Shown here: positions 8,863-17,092 of the stretch, piece after piece
Numbering within the stretch: position 1 is the first letter of the stretch
Layout of the letters: each line of letters opens with the position of its first letter
Assembly (NCBI GenBank): GCA_900314885.1
Contig: OMWY01000017.1
Location: forward strand, 1 to 44,137
Source of the DNA: an uncultured Eubacteriales bacterium
GTDB lineage: Bacteria; Bacillota; Clostridia; Lachnospirales; Lachnospiraceae
Length of the DNA stretch: 44,137 bases
Direction of reading: 5' to 3'
Notes under the pieces: model-generated
What the model was told of the DNA's origin: nothing
Database searches by the model: none
The model's input: the letters and a program-made list of their open reading frames with translations, nothing else
Position numbers and translations under genes: made by a program

Positions 8863-8934
8863 GGCCTGTTGGTCAAGAGGCTAAGACGCCGCCCTCTCAC
8901 GGCGGAATCGGGAGTTCGATTCTCCCACAGGCTA
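8863..8934 (+). tRNA. tRNA-Glu (anticodon CTC)
   Basis: A complete 72-base cloverleaf: acceptor arms GGCCTGT/ACAGGCT, D arm GTC/GAC, anticodon stem CCGCC/GGCGG around the loop CTCTCAC (anticodon CTC, reading GAG), T arm GGGAG/CTCCC with loop TTCGATT, discriminator A. The 3' CCA is not encoded. The first pair is G-U. Confidence 0.96.
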
Positions 8935-8952
8935 TAGTATTTTAAGGTTAGG

Positions 8953-8978
8953 AAGTGGGCCGTCGAGGTCCACTTTTT
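8953..8978 (+). terminator. Terminator hairpin between tRNA-Glu and rimP
   Basis: AAGTGGGCC (8953-8961), loop GTCGA and GGTCCACTT (8967-8975) pair with one G-U, followed by TTT. The last stem bases add to the T-run. It ends 19 bases before the rimP ATG, and no separate promoter is obvious between the tRNA and rimP, so it may let part of the transcription through into the operon. Confidence 0.75.
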
Positions 8979-8997
8979 CGTGTGTAAAGGAATTTTT

Positions 8998-9465
8998 ATG
9001 GCAAATAAAGAGTATTATGAGAAACGTACGGAAGAACTTCTCATGCCCATTATTGAGGAGAACGGCTATGACCTCTGGGACGTAGAATATGTCAGGGAAG
9101 GAAGTAACTGGTATCTACGCGCTTATATAGATAAACCGGGCGGCTTTACAGTCAATGACTGTGAGCTTGTAAGCCGGAAGCTATCCGATCTTCTTGACAA
9201 GGAAGACTTCATAGAAAGCTCTTATATACTGGAAGTAAGCTCACCGGGACTTGGAAGACGCCTTAAGAAGGACAGGGACTTTGAGAAGAGCATAGGCAAG
9301 GACGTTGACTTAAAGCTCTTTGAAGCTGTCGACGGGCTTAAGGAGTTCACCGGCACCCTCAAGGCTTTTGATAAGGATACTGTCACGATAGGCTTTTCGG
9401 ATGACAGTGATAAGGATATAGCGAGAAAGAACATTTCACTTATAAAGCTCTCACTTGACTTCTGA
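8998..9465 (+). CDS. rimP: Ribosome maturation factor RimP
   Basis: A 155-residue factor for 30S subunit maturation. The N-terminal domain shows GYDLWDVEYVREGSNWYLRAYID and the ILEVSSPGLGRRLKK motif, followed by the C-terminal Sm-like barrel (about residues 90-155). A GTG at 8980 would extend the protein by six residues but lies in the terminator tail; the ATG at 8998 follows AAAGGA at good spacing. It is the first gene of the rimP-nusA-ylxQ-infB operon, 17 bases before nusA. Confidence 0.95.
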   Translation: MANKEYYEKRTEELLMPIIEENGYDLWDVEYVREGSNWYLRAYIDKPGGFTVNDCELVSRKLSDLLDKEDFIESSYILEVSSPGLGRRLKKDRDFEKSIGKDVDLKLFEAVDGLKEFTGTLKAFDKDTVTIGFSDDSDKDIARKNISLIKLSLDF

Positions 9466-9482
9466 GGGCTGCGGAGGTAATT

Positions 9483-10565
9483 ATGAAGAAGAAAAATGAG
9501 CAGGTCGATAACGGTAAGGAGCTTATAGAAGCCCTTGATCAGATCGAGAAGGAAGAGGGCATAAGCAAGGATATCGTTCTTGAGGCTCTTCAGAATTCTC
9601 TTCTTGCGGCCTGCAAAAATCAGTACGGTAACTCGGACAATGTCAAGGTTTTAATTGACCGTTCCACAGGCAAGGTTGATGTATACGCTGAGAAGACCGT
9701 AGTAGAGACTGTCGAGGATCCTACGACCCAGATGACGATTGACGAGGCTCATTTGACGCAGCCTAAGGCTGAAGTCGGTGATACGGTTGATATGGTAATC
9801 ACTCCTAAGAACTTCGGACGTATAGCCGCTCAGAAGGCTAAGCAGGTTGTAGTTCAGAAGATTCTTGAGGAAGAGAGAAAGGTTCTCTATGAGACCTACT
9901 CCATGAAGGTTCACCAGATTGTTACCGGTATAGTTCAGAGGACTTCAGGCGGACTTGTTTCTGTTAATATAGGGAAGGCAGACGCTGTTCTTACAGAGCA
10001 GGAGCAGGTTAAGAGCGAGCATTTTAAGCCCACCGAAAGAATAAAGCTTTATATTGTAGATGTAAGAGATACCACCAAGGGACCGAGGATAACGGTTTCC
10101 CGTTCTCATCCTGAGCTTGTAAGGAAGCTTTTTGAGGCTGAGGTGGCTGAGCTTAATGACGGCACGGTTGAGATAAAGAGTATCGCGAGGGAAGCCGGCA
10201 GCAGAACAAAGATTGCCGTCTGGTCAAATGATCCCGATGTCGATCCTGTCGGAGCCTGCGTAGGCGTGAATCGAGACAGGGTTTCAGCTGTAATCAATGA
10301 ACTCAGAGGCGAGAAGATCGATATTGTCGTATGGAGCGAGGATCCGAGAGAGTATATTATGAACGCTCTTGCGCCTGCTCATTGCCTTAGTGTGGTAGCC
10401 GATGAGTATGACAAGTCAGCGACCGTCATAGTTGAGGATTCGCAGCTTTCTCTCGCGATAGGTAAGGAAGGCCAGAACGCGAGACTTGCCGCCAGACTGA
10501 CAGGATACAGAATAGACATTAAGAGCGAATCACAGGCCGCAGAGGAAGAAAATTTTAATTTATAA
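9483..10565 (+). CDS. nusA: Transcription elongation/termination factor NusA
   Basis: The 360-residue protein binds RNA polymerase and nascent RNA to modulate pausing, termination and antitermination. It has the N-terminal polymerase-binding domain (about 1-125), an S1 domain (about 135-200; VTGIVQRTSGGLVSVNIGKADAVL) and two KH domains (about 205-350; VDPVGACVGVNRDRVSAVINELRGEKIDIV and LAIGKEGQNARLAARLTGYRIDI). It lacks the C-terminal acidic repeats of enterobacterial NusA, as is usual in Firmicutes. GGAGG lies just before the ATG. Its stop overlaps the start of ylxQ (TAATG); the ylxR gene usually found here is absent. Confidence 0.98.
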   Translation: MKKKNEQVDNGKELIEALDQIEKEEGISKDIVLEALQNSLLAACKNQYGNSDNVKVLIDRSTGKVDVYAEKTVVETVEDPTTQMTIDEAHLTQPKAEVGDTVDMVITPKNFGRIAAQKAKQVVVQKILEEERKVLYETYSMKVHQIVTGIVQRTSGGLVSVNIGKADAVLTEQEQVKSEHFKPTERIKLYIVDVRDTTKGPRITVSRSHPELVRKLFEAEVAELNDGTVEIKSIAREAGSRTKIAVWSNDPDVDPVGACVGVNRDRVSAVINELRGEKIDIVVWSEDPREYIMNALAPAHCLSVVADEYDKSATVIVEDSQLSLAIGKEGQNARLAARLTGYRIDIKSESQAAEEENFNL

Positions 10566-10888
10566 TGAATAAAGCATTTGGCTATTTGGGCTTCGCCGCT
10601 AAGGCGGGCCGGGTAACAAGCGGAGAATTTCTTATAGAAAAGGCTATAAAGCAAAAAGACGCAAAGCTCCTGCTTGTTGCGGAAGACGCTTCAGATAACG
10701 CTAAAAAGGAAATGACTTTTATAGCTGAGAAATACAATGTGCCTATGCGCCTCTACGGTACGAAAGAGAAACTCGGGAAGGCAATAGGTAAGAACTTAAG
10801 GGCATGTGTCCTGATTTTTGACGAGGGGCTCGCTGAGGCAGTCCTTCACGAAATAGATGGAGAGAATACCGGAAAGGCGAACAGGTAA
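10565..10888 (+). CDS. ylxQ: L7Ae-family RNA-binding protein YlxQ
   Basis: A 107-residue protein of the L7Ae/L30e/YlxQ family: [27 protein letters not shown] followed by [18 protein letters not shown] is the kink-turn-binding fold. It probably binds structured RNA; the target is not known. It sits between nusA and infB and overlaps both neighbours by one base. Confidence 0.93.
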   Translation: MNKAFGYLGFAAKAGRVTSGEFLIEKAIKQKDAKLLLVAEDASDNAKKEMTFIAEKYNVPMRLYGTKEKLGKAIGKNLRACVLIFDEGLAEAVLHEIDGENTGKANR

Positions 10889-13800
10889 TGTCAAAAGTTA
10901 GAGTTGTGGATCTTGCGAAGGAGATCGGACAGAAGAGCAAGGAAGTAGTAGACTACCTTCGTGAGCAGGGATACGAAGTTACGAACCACCTTAGCGAAAT
11001 AGATGAGAAGGAGCAGAATGTCGTAAGGGCTAAGTTTGCTCCGGATTCGATCAAGGAAAAGAAAGAGGACCAAAAGCCTCAGGCTAAGGAAAATGCCCCT
11101 AAGAAGGCTCCTAAGAAAAAGCGTCAGCAGCAGGTATTTGATGGCAGATCTCCTGAAGTGAAGGCGCGTGCGGCAAAAGAGGCCGCTGAACGCGAGAAGA
11201 AGAAGGGACTTTCTGTCTCACTTGGTGATGCTTTAGGCAAGAAGGCGAAGGAAGCGACAGAAAGCCTTAAGAAGGCTGCGAAGAACGCCGCTGAAGCCGG
11301 CAAAGAGGCCATAAAGAAGGATAAGACGTCTAAGAAGACTGAAAATGAGGCATCAAAGAGCGAAAAGGCCTCTTCAAAGGATACTAATGTATCTACTGAA
11401 AAGGTAGAATCAGGCGATGCGGAAGCCAAAGAGGTAAAAGCTCCTAAGACTTCAGACAAGCCAAAGGAAAAAACTTCTAAGGCTAAGGCGGTATCCGTAG
11501 AAGCAGCAGAAAAGAAGGAAGAAGAAATTCTGACTCCCGAGGAGGCCGCAAGACGTTATGCCGAGAAGAAGGCCCGCCAGGTAGCTGCTGCCATAGCCGC
11601 AAGGGGCGGGAATAAGTCCGGCAAAGATGGTAACGGCAGCAGAGACGGTAAGGGTAAGTCAGGCGATCGTAACGGCAGAGGTCGTAATGGCAACGGAAGC
11701 GACCGTGACCGTAATGGTAATGGTAATGGCGGTAACCGTAACGGCCGTACCGGAGTCGGAGATAAGGATAAGGACAAGAGCTTTTCGGGACGCGGCAACT
11801 CAGGTAAGGATGGCGCCAGAGATGAACGCGGCCAGAGAGGCAGTAAGCCACAGGGTGGCGGTCAGGGCCGCCCTCAGGGAAAGAGAGCCGAAGCCGGTGG
11901 CGAGCGTCTTGTTACAAAATCTACCAATAACCGTGAGCGCGATAAGGAAAGAGAAAGAGAAAAGAATCGCGAACGCGATAAGAATGAGAAGTCATTTGGC
12001 AAGCATTTTGACAAGAATAAAGTATTAAACGAGCTTGATGATGATCGCGAGAAGCATCGGAAGAAGAAGGACCCTAACCGCAAGGGCGCTTTCATTAAGC
12101 CGGAGCCTGTAGAGAAGAAGGAAGACGATGGCATCAAGAACATCACGATTCCTGAGAGTCTTACTATACAGGAGCTCGCTGAGAAGATGAAGGTTCAGCC
12201 TTCTGTTATTATTAAGAAGCTCTTCCTTGAAGGTAAGATGTATACGCTTACTCAGGAAATTACTTATGATGAGGCAGCTGATATAGCGCTTGAGTTCAAC
12301 GTAATAGCCGAGAAAGAGACTCCTGTTGACCTTGTAGCGGAACTCCTTAAGGAAGAGGAAGATGATCCATCGACCCTTAAGAGACGTCCTCCGGTAGTCT
12401 GCGTAATGGGTCACGTCGATCATGGTAAGACATCACTTCTCGATGCTATACGTTCTACCAACATTACGAGCAAAGAGGCAGGTGGTATTACCCAGCGCAT
12501 CGGTGCTTCAATCGTTGAGATTAACGGCAGGAAGATAACCTTCCTTGATACACCGGGACATGAAGCATTTACAGCCATGCGACTTCGCGGCGCTATGGCG
12601 ACAGATATAGCGGTTCTCGTTGTAGCCGCTGATGATGGTGTCATGCCACAGACTGTAGAGGCTATTAACCATGCGAAGGCAGCGGGCGTTGAGATTATTG
12701 TAGCCGTCAATAAGATAGATAAACCGGGCGCTAATATAGATCGTGTAAAGCAGGAGCTCACCGAATATGGTCTTATTGCTGAAGATTGGGGCGGTTCTAC
12801 CACATTTGTACCGGTTTCGGCTAAGACTCACGAGGGTATAGACCAGCTCCTCGAGATGATTCTGCTCACAGCCGATGTCAATGAATATAAGGCAAATCCG
12901 GACAGAGCGGCGAGAGGCGTCGTTATTGAGGCAAGTCTTGATAAGGGACGCGGTCCTGTAGCGACAGTTCTCGTTCAGAAGGGTACCCTCCATGTCGGAG
13001 ATTATATCGCTATCGGTCATACCCATGGTAAAGTCCGTGCCATGCTTGATGATAAGCATAAGAATGTTAAGTCTGCGGGACCGTCTATTCCTGTAGAGAT
13101 ACTTGGTCTTGATGATGTTCCTAATTCCGGTGACACCATGCTCACCTTCAAGGATGAGAAGGAAGCAAGGAACGCTGCCAACGTATTCATCACTGAAGAA
13201 AAGAGCAAGCTTATCGCTGACAGCAAGCAGAAACTTTCACTTGATGGTCTCTTTGACCAGATCAAGGCCGGGAATGTCAAGGAGCTTGATGTTATCATCA
13301 AGGCTGATGTTCAGGGCTCGGTTGAAGCTATTAAGCAGAGTCTCATCAAGCTTAACAATGATGAAGTCGCTATTAATGTTATTCATGGCGGCGTAGGCGC
13401 TATCAATGAATCTGATATATCACTTGCCGCGGCAAGCAACGCTATAGTAATAGGTTTCAACGTAAGACCTGATCCGGTAGCCAAGGAATCAGCTGACCGT
13501 GAGAAGGTTGACGTAAGACTTTACAAGGTTATTTACAATATTGTTGATGATATCACGGCTGCTATGAATGGTATGCTTGAGCCTGAATATGTAGAGCAGG
13601 TTATAGGACATGCCGAAGTCCGTCAGCTCTTCAAGGCATCAGGGGTCGGAACAATTGCCGGTTCATTTGTACTTGACGGTAAGATCGTTCGCGGATGCAA
13701 GGCGAGAGTTAAACGCGGTGATGATCAGATATTTGAAGGAAATCTTGCTTCTCTCAAGAGATTCAAGGATGATGTTAAGGAAGTAAACGCAGGCTACGAA

Positions 13801-13890
13801 TGTGGTCTTGTATTTGAGAAGTTTAATGACCTCGCCGAGGGAGATACTGCTGAATTCTACCAGATGGTTGAGGTTCCAAGGAATAAATAA
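10888..13890 (+). CDS. infB: Translation initiation factor IF-2
   Basis: This 1000-residue GTPase places initiator tRNA on the 30S subunit and promotes subunit joining. An IF2_N module lies at residues 1-50, followed by a very long charged Lys/Glu/Ala region and an Asn/Gly/Arg-rich stretch (about 245-345), then a second IF2_N at about 420-470. The G domain carries GHVDHGKT (about 508), DTPGHEAF (about 554) and NKID (about 608); domains II-IV follow with the fMet-tRNA-binding C-terminus (VRRGDDQIF-like region). It is much longer than the 700-900 residues common in Firmicutes because of the low-complexity linker. It overlaps both ylxQ and rbfA by one base. Confidence 0.99.
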   Translation: MSKVRVVDLAKEIGQKSKEVVDYLREQGYEVTNHLSEIDEKEQNVVRAKFAPDSIKEKKEDQKPQAKENAPKKAPKKKRQQQVFDGRSPEVKARAAKEAAEREKKKGLSVSLGDALGKKAKEATESLKKAAKNAAEAGKEAIKKDKTSKKTENEASKSEKASSKDTNVSTEKVESGDAEAKEVKAPKTSDKPKEKTSKAKAVSVEAAEKKEEEILTPEEAARRYAEKKARQVAAAIAARGGNKSGKDGNGSRDGKGKSGDRNGRGRNGNGSDRDRNGNGNGGNRNGRTGVGDKDKDKSFSGRGNSGKDGARDERGQRGSKPQGGGQGRPQGKRAEAGGERLVTKSTNNRERDKEREREKNRERDKNEKSFGKHFDKNKVLNELDDDREKHRKKKDPNRKGAFIKPEPVEKKEDDGIKNITIPESLTIQELAEKMKVQPSVIIKKLFLEGKMYTLTQEITYDEAADIALEFNVIAEKETPVDLVAELLKEEEDDPSTLKRRPPVVCVMGHVDHGKTSLLDAIRSTNITSKEAGGITQRIGASIVEINGRKITFLDTPGHEAFTAMRLRGAMATDIAVLVVAADDGVMPQTVEAINHAKAAGVEIIVAVNKIDKPGANIDRVKQELTEYGLIAEDWGGSTTFVPVSAKTHEGIDQLLEMILLTADVNEYKANPDRAARGVVIEASLDKGRGPVATVLVQKGTLHVGDYIAIGHTHGKVRAMLDDKHKNVKSAGPSIPVEILGLDDVPNSGDTMLTFKDEKEARNAANVFITEEKSKLIADSKQKLSLDGLFDQIKAGNVKELDVIIKADVQGSVEAIKQSLIKLNNDEVAINVIHGGVGAINESDISLAAASNAIVIGFNVRPDPVAKESADREKVDVRLYKVIYNIVDDITAAMNGMLEPEYVEQVIGHAEVRQLFKASGVGTIAGSFVLDGKIVRGCKARVKRGDDQIFEGNLASLKRFKDDVKEVNAGYECGLVFEKFNDLAEGDTAEFYQMVEVPRNK

Positions 13891-14267
13891 TGAGAAAGAA
13901 CAGCATTAAAAATGTCCGTATCAATTCAGAAGTAAAAAAAGAGCTTGCTGAACTGATACGTGACGGCGTGAAGGATCCCAGAGTCAGTCCCTTTACATCG
14001 GTTACCGATGTAGAGGTCGCTCCGGACCTTAAAACCGCCAAAGTGTATATAAGTGTACTGGGGGATGAAGAGAAGAAGCAGTCAACCTTAGATGGCCTTA
14101 AGAGCGCTATGCCTTATTTAAGAAGCCAGCTTGCAAGGACTGTTAATCTCCGAATCACCCCGGAGCTCCGCTTTTTACTCGACAATTCTATAGAATACGG
14201 CATGCGTATGTCTGAGCTTATAGATGAGGTTACTGAGCGCGACAAGGAGATGGAAGAGAGGAAATAA
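13890..14267 (+). CDS. rbfA: 30S ribosome-binding factor RbfA
   Basis: A 125-residue cold-shock/maturation factor that binds the 30S subunit near the 5' helix of 16S rRNA. The KH-like fold shows RINSEVKKELAELIRDGVKDPRV, VTDVEVAPDLKTAKVYISVLGD and RITPELRFLLDNSIEYGMRMSELI. It starts in the infB stop (TAATG) and ends one base before the nrnA start. Confidence 0.97.
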   Translation: MRKNSIKNVRINSEVKKELAELIRDGVKDPRVSPFTSVTDVEVAPDLKTAKVYISVLGDEEKKQSTLDGLKSAMPYLRSQLARTVNLRITPELRFLLDNSIEYGMRMSELIDEVTERDKEMEERK

Positions 14268-14268
14268 T

Positions 14269-15252
14269 ATGTCAGACAAACCGGAGAGAAAGATATTGGA
14301 TATTGTGGGGTCTGCCAATAAGATTGCTATATCGGGGCATGTCCGCCCTGATGGCGACTGTGTTGGTTCTACAGTCGGACTATATAATTACCTCAAAGAA
14401 AATACCGATAAAGATGTGACAGTTTATATTGATGAACCTTCGGATGATCTGAAGGTTCTTTCGGGTACTGAAAATATTGTAACGGATATTCCTGAAAATG
14501 AGCATTTTGATCTGTTCTTTATGATGGACTGCTCTGAAGCAAGCCGCCTTGGTAAGAGAGATGTGCTTCTTAAGAATTCCGATGTGACGGTTTGCATCGA
14601 TCATCACGTCTGCAAACTCGGTATCTGCAGAGAAAACTACATTTTTCCTGAGTCGAGCTCTACCTGTGAAGTTCTCTATGAGATGCTTGATAATGATAAG
14701 ATAAGCAAGAAGACCGCTGAGTGCCTCTATACCGGCATTATTCATGATACCGGTGTCTTCCATCATAACTGCACCAGCCACAGGACTATGGATATTGCCG
14801 GATATCTTATGGATAAAGGAATCGATTATCCTTCGATAATCGATGACGGATTCTATTCTAAGACATATAAGCAGAACCAGATCCTGGGTAGATGTCTTAT
14901 GGAGAGTATGCTTCTTTGGAACGGCGAGGTAATAGTATCCTACTTAACCCGCAAGGAACTTGAGTTCTATATGGCCGATGGTAAGGATTTAGGGGGAATT
15001 ATTGACCAGCTCCGCCTTACCAAGGGAATTAAGGTAGCCATTTTCCTCTACGAGACAGAGAATCAGGTATATAAGGTAAGTATGAGAAGTACAGTCACTG
15101 ATATTGACCTTACGAAGGTGGCCGGATACTTTGGTGGTGGCGGCCACAAAATGGCAGCCGGATGCACTATTTCAGGAAATGCTCATGACTGTATTAATTC
15201 CATCACTAAACAGCTTGAAGTTATTCTTCGTGAATTAAATTATATAGAGTAA
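14269..15252 (+). CDS. nrnA: DHH-family nanoRNase/pAp phosphatase NrnA
   Basis: The 327-residue protein degrades very short RNAs and may dephosphorylate pAp, with two Mn ions. The DHH domain shows HVRPDGDCVGS, FFMMDCSEASRLG, the DHH motif in VCIDHHVCKLG and a later D/H motif in IIHDTGVFHH. The C-terminal DHHA1 domain ends with GGGGHKMAAGC. The frame is open upstream, but the ATG at 14269 follows AGAGAGGAA with good spacing, directly after the rbfA stop. The linkage rbfA-nrnA-truB is common in Firmicutes. Confidence 0.95.
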   Translation: MSDKPERKILDIVGSANKIAISGHVRPDGDCVGSTVGLYNYLKENTDKDVTVYIDEPSDDLKVLSGTENIVTDIPENEHFDLFFMMDCSEASRLGKRDVLLKNSDVTVCIDHHVCKLGICRENYIFPESSSTCEVLYEMLDNDKISKKTAECLYTGIIHDTGVFHHNCTSHRTMDIAGYLMDKGIDYPSIIDDGFYSKTYKQNQILGRCLMESMLLWNGEVIVSYLTRKELEFYMADGKDLGGIIDQLRLTKGIKVAIFLYETENQVYKVSMRSTVTDIDLTKVAGYFGGGGHKMAAGCTISGNAHDCINSITKQLEVILRELNYIE

Positions 15253-15255
15253 CGC

Positions 15256-16185
15256 ATGATTAACGGAATAATAAATATTTACAAGGAAAAGGGTTTCACA
15301 AGTCGCGACGCTGTAAATAAGCTCTGTGGAATAATTCATCAGAAAAAGGCAGGGCATACCGGAACTCTCGATCCCATGGCAGAAGGCGTTCTGCCAATAT
15401 GCCTTGGGAACGCGACTAAGCTATGCGATTTATTGACCGATCACGATAAGATATATAAGGCAGTCATTAAATTAGGCGTTGCTACCGATACTGAGGATGT
15501 GACAGGCAATGTAATTAATACTACTGACTGGTCCGGGGAAAGGCTTGCTGAGATTTTTAACAACGGAGAGTTTTCTGATACGGTAAAAAGCTTTATCGGA
15601 GATTATGACCAGATACCGCCCATGTATTCCGCAAAGAAGATTAACGGTAAAAAATTATATGAGCTTGCCAGGGAAGGAATTACTGTTGAGCGAAAACCTA
15701 ATCACGTAATTATTTATGATATTGTTATAGATAATGTAAATCAGGAAAATAATACTGCGGAACTCACTGTTCATTGTGGCAAGGGAACATATATAAGGAG
15801 CCTTTGCCGCGATATAGGAGAGAAGCTCGGATGCTATGCCTGTATGGCTGAGCTGACGAGAGTTAAGGTCGGAACCTTCAATATATCACAGGCTTACAAA
15901 TTATCGGAGGTTGAAAGAGCTGTCAAGGAGAATAAATTATCGGAATTAATTACTCCGGTGCCGGATTTATTTCCCGATTACAGAAAATATTCTGTGTCAG
16001 GCCATGATGAGTTGTTGCTTAAAAACGGCGGAGTTATTGACTTTAATACAGATAATGTTTTTCATGGGAATAAAGATCGTCCTACGAAAAATGACTTGTT
16101 TTTAATGTATGATTCTCTGAAACATTTTTACGCAATATATAAATACGATGGTATGAAGCTTCGAGTGGAGAAGTATTTCGGATAA
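15256..16185 (+). CDS. truB: tRNA pseudouridine-55 synthase TruB
   Basis: The 309-residue enzyme makes pseudouridine 55 in the T loop of tRNAs. The catalytic aspartate is in GHTGTLDPMAEGVLPICLGNATK, and YSAKKINGKKLYELAREG and CGKGTYIRSLCRDIG are family motifs. The C-terminal PUA-like part is short and divergent. Three bases separate it from nrnA and four from ribF. Confidence 0.97.
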   Translation: MINGIINIYKEKGFTSRDAVNKLCGIIHQKKAGHTGTLDPMAEGVLPICLGNATKLCDLLTDHDKIYKAVIKLGVATDTEDVTGNVINTTDWSGERLAEIFNNGEFSDTVKSFIGDYDQIPPMYSAKKINGKKLYELAREGITVERKPNHVIIYDIVIDNVNQENNTAELTVHCGKGTYIRSLCRDIGEKLGCYACMAELTRVKVGTFNISQAYKLSEVERAVKENKLSELITPVPDLFPDYRKYSVSGHDELLLKNGGVIDFNTDNVFHGNKDRPTKNDLFLMYDSLKHFYAIYKYDGMKLRVEKYFG

Positions 16186-16189
16186 AATT

Positions 16190-17092
16190 ATGAGATATTT
16201 AAAAGGAAAAGATATCTTGCTCACTGATACGGCTGTGACATTGGGCAAATTTGATGGTTTCCATTTAGGCCACAGGGAACTGCTTGATGACGTGATCAAG
16301 GCGGAAGGATTAACCAGCGTTGTATTTACATTTGATTTAAATCCCCATAATCTTTTTTCTGAGCGGGAGATAAAGCTAATAGATACAAACGATGAGAGGT
16401 CCCTCTTGCTTTCATCTACGGGGCTCGATTATCTTATAGATTATCCTTTTACAAAGGAGACAGCGGATACGGAGCCTGAAGCCTTTGTGAGAAATGTCCT
16501 TGCGGGACAGCTCGGCGTAAAGCACATTGCGGTCGGAAGAGATTTTACATTCGGAAAAGGCGGACGAGGCAATGTGGAATTACTCAGTAAGTTATCATCT
16601 AAGTATGGTTTCACACTTAAGGTTTACGATAAATTATGCGCTGACGGCGGTGTTATTTCAAGTACCAGGATCCGTGAATGTATAGAACGCGGCGAGATGG
16701 AGGAGGCCGCAAGGCTTCTCGGTCGACCTTATTGGATTACCGGTGAGATTATCCACGGGAACGCAATAGGCCGTACGGTTGGTATGCCGACCATAAATCA
16801 GCGTCCTGACGATACAAAGCTATTGCCTCCTTTTGGTGTATATGTTTCCGACACCTTGATTGATGGCAAGCTATATCGAGGTATTACAAATATTGGTCTG
16901 AAGCCGACGGTTGGGACCGAAACCAGGCCCGGAGTTGAAACGTGGCTTTTTGACTTTGATAGGGATGTGTATGGTGAATTTGCCATAGTAAATATCCTTT
17001 CATTTGTGAGACACGAAAAGAAGTTTAATTCTGTTGATGAGGTTAAAACGCAGGTCATGAAGGACGCGGAGAAGGCGAGAGCATGGCACTGA
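16190..17092 (+). CDS. ribF: Bifunctional riboflavin kinase/FAD synthetase
   Basis: The 300-residue enzyme converts riboflavin to FMN and then FAD. The N-terminal adenylyltransferase domain has GKFDGFHLGHREL and ISSTRIRECIERGEMEEAARLLGR. The C-terminal kinase domain has GNAIGRTVGMPTIN, PPFGVYVS and the Glu in PGVETWLFDFDRD. It overlaps recG by 10 bases. A flavin reductase-like protein near 26 kb would be a user of its products. Confidence 0.97.
   Translation: MRYLKGKDILLTDTAVTLGKFDGFHLGHRELLDDVIKAEGLTSVVFTFDLNPHNLFSEREIKLIDTNDERSLLLSSTGLDYLIDYPFTKETADTEPEAFVRNVLAGQLGVKHIAVGRDFTFGKGGRGNVELLSKLSSKYGFTLKVYDKLCADGGVISSTRIRECIERGEMEEAARLLGRPYWITGEIIHGNAIGRTVGMPTINQRPDDTKLLPPFGVYVSDTLIDGKLYRGITNIGLKPTVGTETRPGVETWLFDFDRDVYGEFAIVNILSFVRHEKKFNSVDEVKTQVMKDAEKARAWH

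Noticed and set aside
11483..12146. Several long ORFs in other frames opposite and within infB
   Set aside because: They arise from the low-complexity Lys/Glu/Gly/Asn/Arg codons of the IF-2 linker; their products are simple-sequence (Arg/Pro/Leu/Ser runs) and lack ribosome sites.
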